Source: Streptomyces fulvoviolaceus (GTDB taxonomy: Bacteria > Actinomycetota > Actinomycetes > Streptomycetales > Streptomycetaceae). Taken from it: DNA of 33,848 nt. The translations under genes were made by a program, and so were the position numbers. The stretch lies in contig NZ_JOEY01000075.1 of the NCBI RefSeq assembly GCF_000718165.1, positions 1-33,848 on the forward strand. Direction: 5' to 3'. The stretch's first letter is position 1, and the number at the start of each line of letters is the position of its first letter. The notes under the pieces were generated by a model. It was not told the origin of the DNA and made no database searches. It was given only the letters and a program-made list of their open reading frames with translations. Shown here in pieces: positions 31,021 through 33,848 of this stretch.

Positions 31021-32178
31021 ATGCGGACGGCGACGGTCCCACCACCGCATGTCCCGCGCGGCACGTCGCTGCCCCGCGGCGAGGTCTGCGGCACGGTGAC
31101 GGACCTGTACGCGGAGCTCTTCGGCTCCTTCCGGCGCGGCGACCAGCGCCGCAAGGCCGAGCAGTACGTCTGGGGGCTGATGTCCGCCGGAGGACGCAAG
31201 TCGATGCGGCACATCGCGGCAGCGGTCGGCAGCACCGCGGCGGAACAGCGACTGCACCACTTCATCTCCAAGTCGACCTGGGACTGGCGGCCGGTCCGGC
31301 AGGCGCTCGCCCGGCACCTCGAGCGGACGAACCCGCCACAGGCCTGGGTGGTCCGGTCGCTGGCCATCCCCAAGACGGGCCGGCACACGGTGGGCGTGGA
31401 CCGTCACTTCATCCGTGAGCTCGGGCGGATGATGAACGTCCAGCAGACGTACGGCGTGTGGCTGGCCTCGGAGCACTCGAGCGCCCCCGTCAACTGGCAC
31501 CTCGTACTGCCCGCCGTATGGACCGAGGACGGGGACCGGCGGCGCGAGGGGGAGATCCCGGACGGGGCCGCCGCCGAGACCCCGGAGCAGGCCGCGATCA
31601 CCGCCGCGGCCCGGCTGCTGGACTGGCGGCTCACCCCGCGCCCGGTGGTGGTGGACGCCCGCGGTGTCGCGATCCGGCGCATCGCGCCCGGACTCGCCGC
31701 GGCCGGGCTGCCGGTCCTGGCCCGGATCCCACCCGCCGTCCGGCTCACGGCCACCGGCCGGACGGCGGGTGTCCTCGGCCGGGAACCGCGCGCGGCCCAG
31801 CAGATCCTGCAGGCGGCCGGAAACCTGCGCAGACCGGTGGAGTGGACGGACCCGGCCACGGGAGTACCGCGCGTTTCACTGGCGGCACAGGTCCCGGTGG
31901 CGAACGCCTGGCTGCCCGGCCCGCAGCTCACCCTGCTGGGCGTGTGGGACGACTTCGGTCGGGCCCTGCCCCAGGTCTGGCTCGGCAGCATGTCCGCTCC
32001 CCCGGACGTGCTGCTGCGCCTGACGAAGCTGGCCGGCCGCGTGCGGCACGACGCCGACACCGCCGGCGACCTGGTCGGGCTGCGCGACTTCGCCGGCCGT
32101 ACCTATCACGGCTGGCACCGCCACATGACCCTGGCCTCCGTCGCGTACCGCGCCCGCCTGCTGGACGACCTCGGCTGA
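31021..32178 (+). CDS. IS701/DDE_5-fold transposase-like protein lacking two catalytic acids (385 aa)
   Basis: The full-length protein follows the IS701-type layout: helical N-domain (QYVWGLMSAGGRKSM, QRLHHFISKSTWDW), RNase H-like core (WVVRSLAIPKTGRHTVGVDR; PRPVVVDARGV) and the closing YHGWHRHMTLASVAY. Active relatives have DDTG-PKKG at the first strand and E-x-RSW-x-GW before the last helix. Here the first Asp is replaced (VVRSL, 110-114) and the Glu is Ala358 (FAGRTYHGW); only Asp212 remains. Transposition is therefore unlikely, and no terminal inverted repeats flank the gene. ATGs at 31018 and 31021 follow GGAGGG; the second has better spacing. It lies between two probable operon promoters and precedes the P450 by 52 bp, so a domesticated role, perhaps DNA binding, is likely. 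Confidence 0.75.
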   Translation: MRTATVPPPHVPRGTSLPRGEVCGTVTDLYAELFGSFRRGDQRRKAEQYVWGLMSAGGRKSMRHIAAAVGSTAAEQRLHHFISKSTWDWRPVRQALARHLERTNPPQAWVVRSLAIPKTGRHTVGVDRHFIRELGRMMNVQQTYGVWLASEHSSAPVNWHLVLPAVWTEDGDRRREGEIPDGAAAETPEQAAITAAARLLDWRLTPRPVVVDARGVAIRRIAPGLAAAGLPVLARIPPAVRLTATGRTAGVLGREPRAAQQILQAAGNLRRPVEWTDPATGVPRVSLAAQVPVANAWLPGPQLTLLGVWDDFGRALPQVWLGSMSAPPDVLLRLTKLAGRVRHDADTAGDLVGLRDFAGRTYHGWHRHMTLASVAYRARLLDDLG

Positions 32179-32230
32179 CGCCACAGCCGCCTTCACAGCC
32201 CCGTACCTGCCCTTCTGCGGGAGGAAAGCC

Positions 32231-33454
32231 ATGACCGACACGACAGACCCCGCCACCCCGCCCCCGTTCCCGATGGAGCGCACCGCCCGCTGCCCCTTCG
32301 ACCCTCCGCCACTCCTGCGGACCCTGCAGGCCGGGCAGCCGGTCAGCCGCGTGCGGCTGTGGGACGGCAGCACCCCCTGGCTCATCACCCGTCACGCCGA
32401 CCAGCGGGCCCTGCTGGCCGACCCCCGGATCAGCGCGGACGTCACACGCGAGGACTTCCCGCACCACAGCAGCAGCGCACGGGAGCGCAGCCGTCAGGGC
32501 CTGACCTTCCTGTCGGTGGACGACCCCGAGCACAGCCGGCTGCGCCGGATGGTCACCGCTCCCTTCACCAACCGGCGGATGGAGGCGCTGCGGCCCTCCA
32601 TCCAGCGCATCGTCGACGAGCTGATCGACGGCATGGAGCGGGGGCCGCGCCCGGCCGATCTGGTCGAGGCCCTCGCGCTGCCCGTCCCGTCGCTCGTCAT
32701 CTGCGAACTGCTCGGCGTGCCCTACGCCGACCACGACTTCTTCCAGAAGCGCAGCAGGCTCCTCGTCGACCGGCAGGCTCCCCGCGATGCGGCCCTGCAG
32801 GCCCAGGCCGAACTGCGCGACTACCTCGACGGGCTGATCGGGGCCAAGCTGGCCGACCCGGCCGACGACCTGCTCTCCCGGCTGGCCGTGGACCGGCTGG
32901 AGAACGGCGAGCTGGACCGGCTCGACCTCGCCGACCTCGGCGTGTTCCTGCTCATCGCGGGCCACGAGACCACGGCCGACATGATCTCCCTCGGCACCCT
33001 CGCACTGCTCGAACACGCCGACCAGCTGGCCGAGTTGCGCGACGCCGAGGATCCCGCCGTGGTCGCCGGTGCCGTCGAGGAGCTGCTCAGGTATCTCACC
33101 GTCACTCACGGCGGGCGGCGCCGGATGGCGACCGGGGACCTGGCGGCCGGGGACGTGACCATCCGGGCGGGAGAGGGCCTCATCCTCGCCACCGACATCG
33201 GCAACCGGGACCCGGCGGCCTTCGAGGACCCGGACCGCCTGGACATCCGTCGCGAGACCCGGCGGCACCTCGCCTTCGGCTTCGGCCCGCACCAGTGCCT
33301 CGGACAGGCGCTGGCCCGCATCGAACTCCAGGTCGTCTACGGCACCCTGGCCCGCCGGCTGCCCGGTCTGCGGCTCGCCACGGAACTCGACGAACTCCGC
33401 TTCAAGCACACGGGCCAGGTGTACGGCGTGCACGAGCTGCCCGTCACCTGGTGA
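32231..33454 (+). CDS. Cytochrome P450, CYP105-like (407 aa)
   Basis: The ATG follows GGGAGGAAA. All P450 landmarks are present: LTFLSVDDPEHSRLRRMV in the C-helix region, I-helix oxygen-activation motif AGHETT (243-248), K-helix ExxR in EELLRYL, and the heme loop FGFGPHQCLGQALAR with the thiolate Cys356. The N-terminus (FPMERTARCPFDPP, RVRLWDGSTPWLITRH) is typical of the CYP105 family. It would hydroxylate, couple or rearrange the naphthalene product using electrons from the ferredoxin encoded 29 bp downstream. Known rppA-linked P450s couple flaviolin but belong to CYP158, so the reaction here may differ. Confidence 0.92.
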   Translation: MTDTTDPATPPPFPMERTARCPFDPPPLLRTLQAGQPVSRVRLWDGSTPWLITRHADQRALLADPRISADVTREDFPHHSSSARERSRQGLTFLSVDDPEHSRLRRMVTAPFTNRRMEALRPSIQRIVDELIDGMERGPRPADLVEALALPVPSLVICELLGVPYADHDFFQKRSRLLVDRQAPRDAALQAQAELRDYLDGLIGAKLADPADDLLSRLAVDRLENGELDRLDLADLGVFLLIAGHETTADMISLGTLALLEHADQLAELRDAEDPAVVAGAVEELLRYLTVTHGGRRRMATGDLAAGDVTIRAGEGLILATDIGNRDPAAFEDPDRLDIRRETRRHLAFGFGPHQCLGQALARIELQVVYGTLARRLPGLRLATELDELRFKHTGQVYGVHELPVTW

Positions 33455-33483
33455 CCCGAACCCGACGAGCCGAAGGAGCCGAG

Positions 33484-33699
33484 ATGTTCGTGAACGTCGA
33501 CCTGGCGCGCTGCATCTCTTCCGGGCAGTGCGCCCTCGCCCTCCCCGAGGTCTTCGACCAGCACGCCGACGACGGCACCGTCGTCCTCCTCGACGGCGCA
33601 CCACCCGCCGCGCTGGACGACGAGCTCCGCGCGGCCGCCGACGTCTGTCCGGCACGGGCCATCCGGCTCGCCGAACCCCGGGGAGAGACCGAGCGATGA
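33484..33699 (+). CDS. Small 3Fe-4S-type ferredoxin (71 aa)
   Basis: This short acidic protein has RCISSGQCALALPEVF and VCPARAI, i.e. Cys-x5-Cys plus a distant Cys-Pro, the ligand set of the single-cluster ferredoxins that serve actinomycete P450s. It should carry electrons from a general ferredoxin reductase to the P450 encoded just before it. The ATG at 33484 follows GGAG, and the stop overlaps the next gene by ATGA. Confidence 0.9.
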   Translation: MFVNVDLARCISSGQCALALPEVFDQHADDGTVVLLDGAPPAALDDELRAAADVCPARAIRLAEPRGETER

Positions 33700-33848
33700 C
33701 AGCACCACCGGTGTCCCCCGCCGCCGCGTCCGACGCACGCGGGCGAATGGCCGAGTTGCACGAGATTCGTGCCCGGGCGCTGGCCGGCCCGAGTGAGAGG
33801 GCGACCGAGGCGCAGCATGCCAAGGGCAAGCTGACCGCGCGGGAGCGT
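33696..33848 (+). CDS. Acyl-CoA carboxylase beta subunit, N-terminus only
   Basis: The first 51 residues are visible before the window ends. After a short Ala-rich start they read RMAELHEIRARALAGPSE and then EAQHAKGKLTARER. The HAKGKLTARER motif is diagnostic of the carboxyltransferase (PccB/AccB) subunit of actinobacterial acetyl/propionyl-CoA carboxylases, which make malonyl- or methylmalonyl-CoA. The gene overlaps the ferredoxin stop by ATGA, so it is in the P450 operon. A pathway-specific carboxylase would supply the five malonyl-CoA units RppA needs, or an extender for another synthase beyond the edge. Confidence 0.85.
   Translation, partial: MTAPPVSPAAASDARGRMAELHEIRARALAGPSERATEAQHAKGKLTARER

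Noticed and set aside
31021..32178. Active insertion sequence
   Set aside because: Two catalytic acids are replaced and no terminal inverted repeats or target duplication are visible.

Overview
The window is high-GC actinobacterial DNA and almost certainly comes from a Streptomyces. The reasons are GC-rich codon use, rare TTA (bldA-type) leucine codons, a SARP activator, a DUF2637 protein, LamG/RHS secreted giants and an RppA-type type III polyketide synthase. It falls into three parts.

Part 1 (1-12.3 kb) is accessory DNA with a polymorphic toxin locus. The left edge holds a 25-codon CDS end followed by the 3' half of a tRNA-Arg(UCU), starting in the anticodon loop, which is how the duplicated end of an integrated element looks. 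About 670 bp of degenerate sequence follows. Next, on the minus strand, come a secreted LamG/DNRLRE protein (about 1,243 aa), a giant RHS/YD-repeat protein (about 2,175 aa) whose unique C-terminal tail looks like a nuclease toxin, and a 123-aa presumed immunity protein that overlaps the RHS gene by GTGA. A decayed IS5-type transposase lies at 11.9-12.1 kb.

Part 2 (12.3-17.4 kb) is further mobile-element material: a multi-span membrane protein of unknown function, a large serine recombinase, and a DUF2637 protein that converges on the recombinase with a 6-bp overlap.

Part 3 (17.5 kb to the right edge) reads as a biosynthetic gene cluster for a tetrahydroxynaphthalene (THN)-derived aromatic, and it is cut by the window edge. 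A rightward set encodes an acyltransferase, a MarR regulator, a quinone-oxidoreductase-like MDR enzyme and a DHA2 exporter. A separate leftward SARP gene follows. The core is an eight-gene leftward operon: C-methyltransferase with zinc ribbon, THN-reductase-like SDR, rppA, MomA-like cupin, second SDR, flavin reductase, luciferase-like monooxygenase, MoaF-like protein, then a 19-bp-stem terminator. Divergent from it are a transposase-fold protein that has lost two of its three catalytic acids, a CYP105-like P450, a small ferredoxin and the start of an acyl-CoA carboxylase beta subunit.

The expected chemistry is inference from families: RppA makes THN from five malonyl-CoA; the MomA-like cupin would oxidise it to the naphthoquinone flaviolin; the SDRs, methyltransferase, two-component flavin monooxygenase and P450/ferredoxin would tailor it; the carboxylase may feed extender units. 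The regulatory logic is partly visible. Heptamers at 11-bp spacing, exactly 8 bp from a TAGCTT -10 box, form a SARP-type promoter for the core operon. A 19-nt element (16 identities, including GGAATATTATT) is shared between the MarR and SARP upstream regions, which suggests the MarR protein may control both. TTA codons in the SARP and exporter genes suggest bldA dependence. Several intergenic regions carry short tandem repeats.
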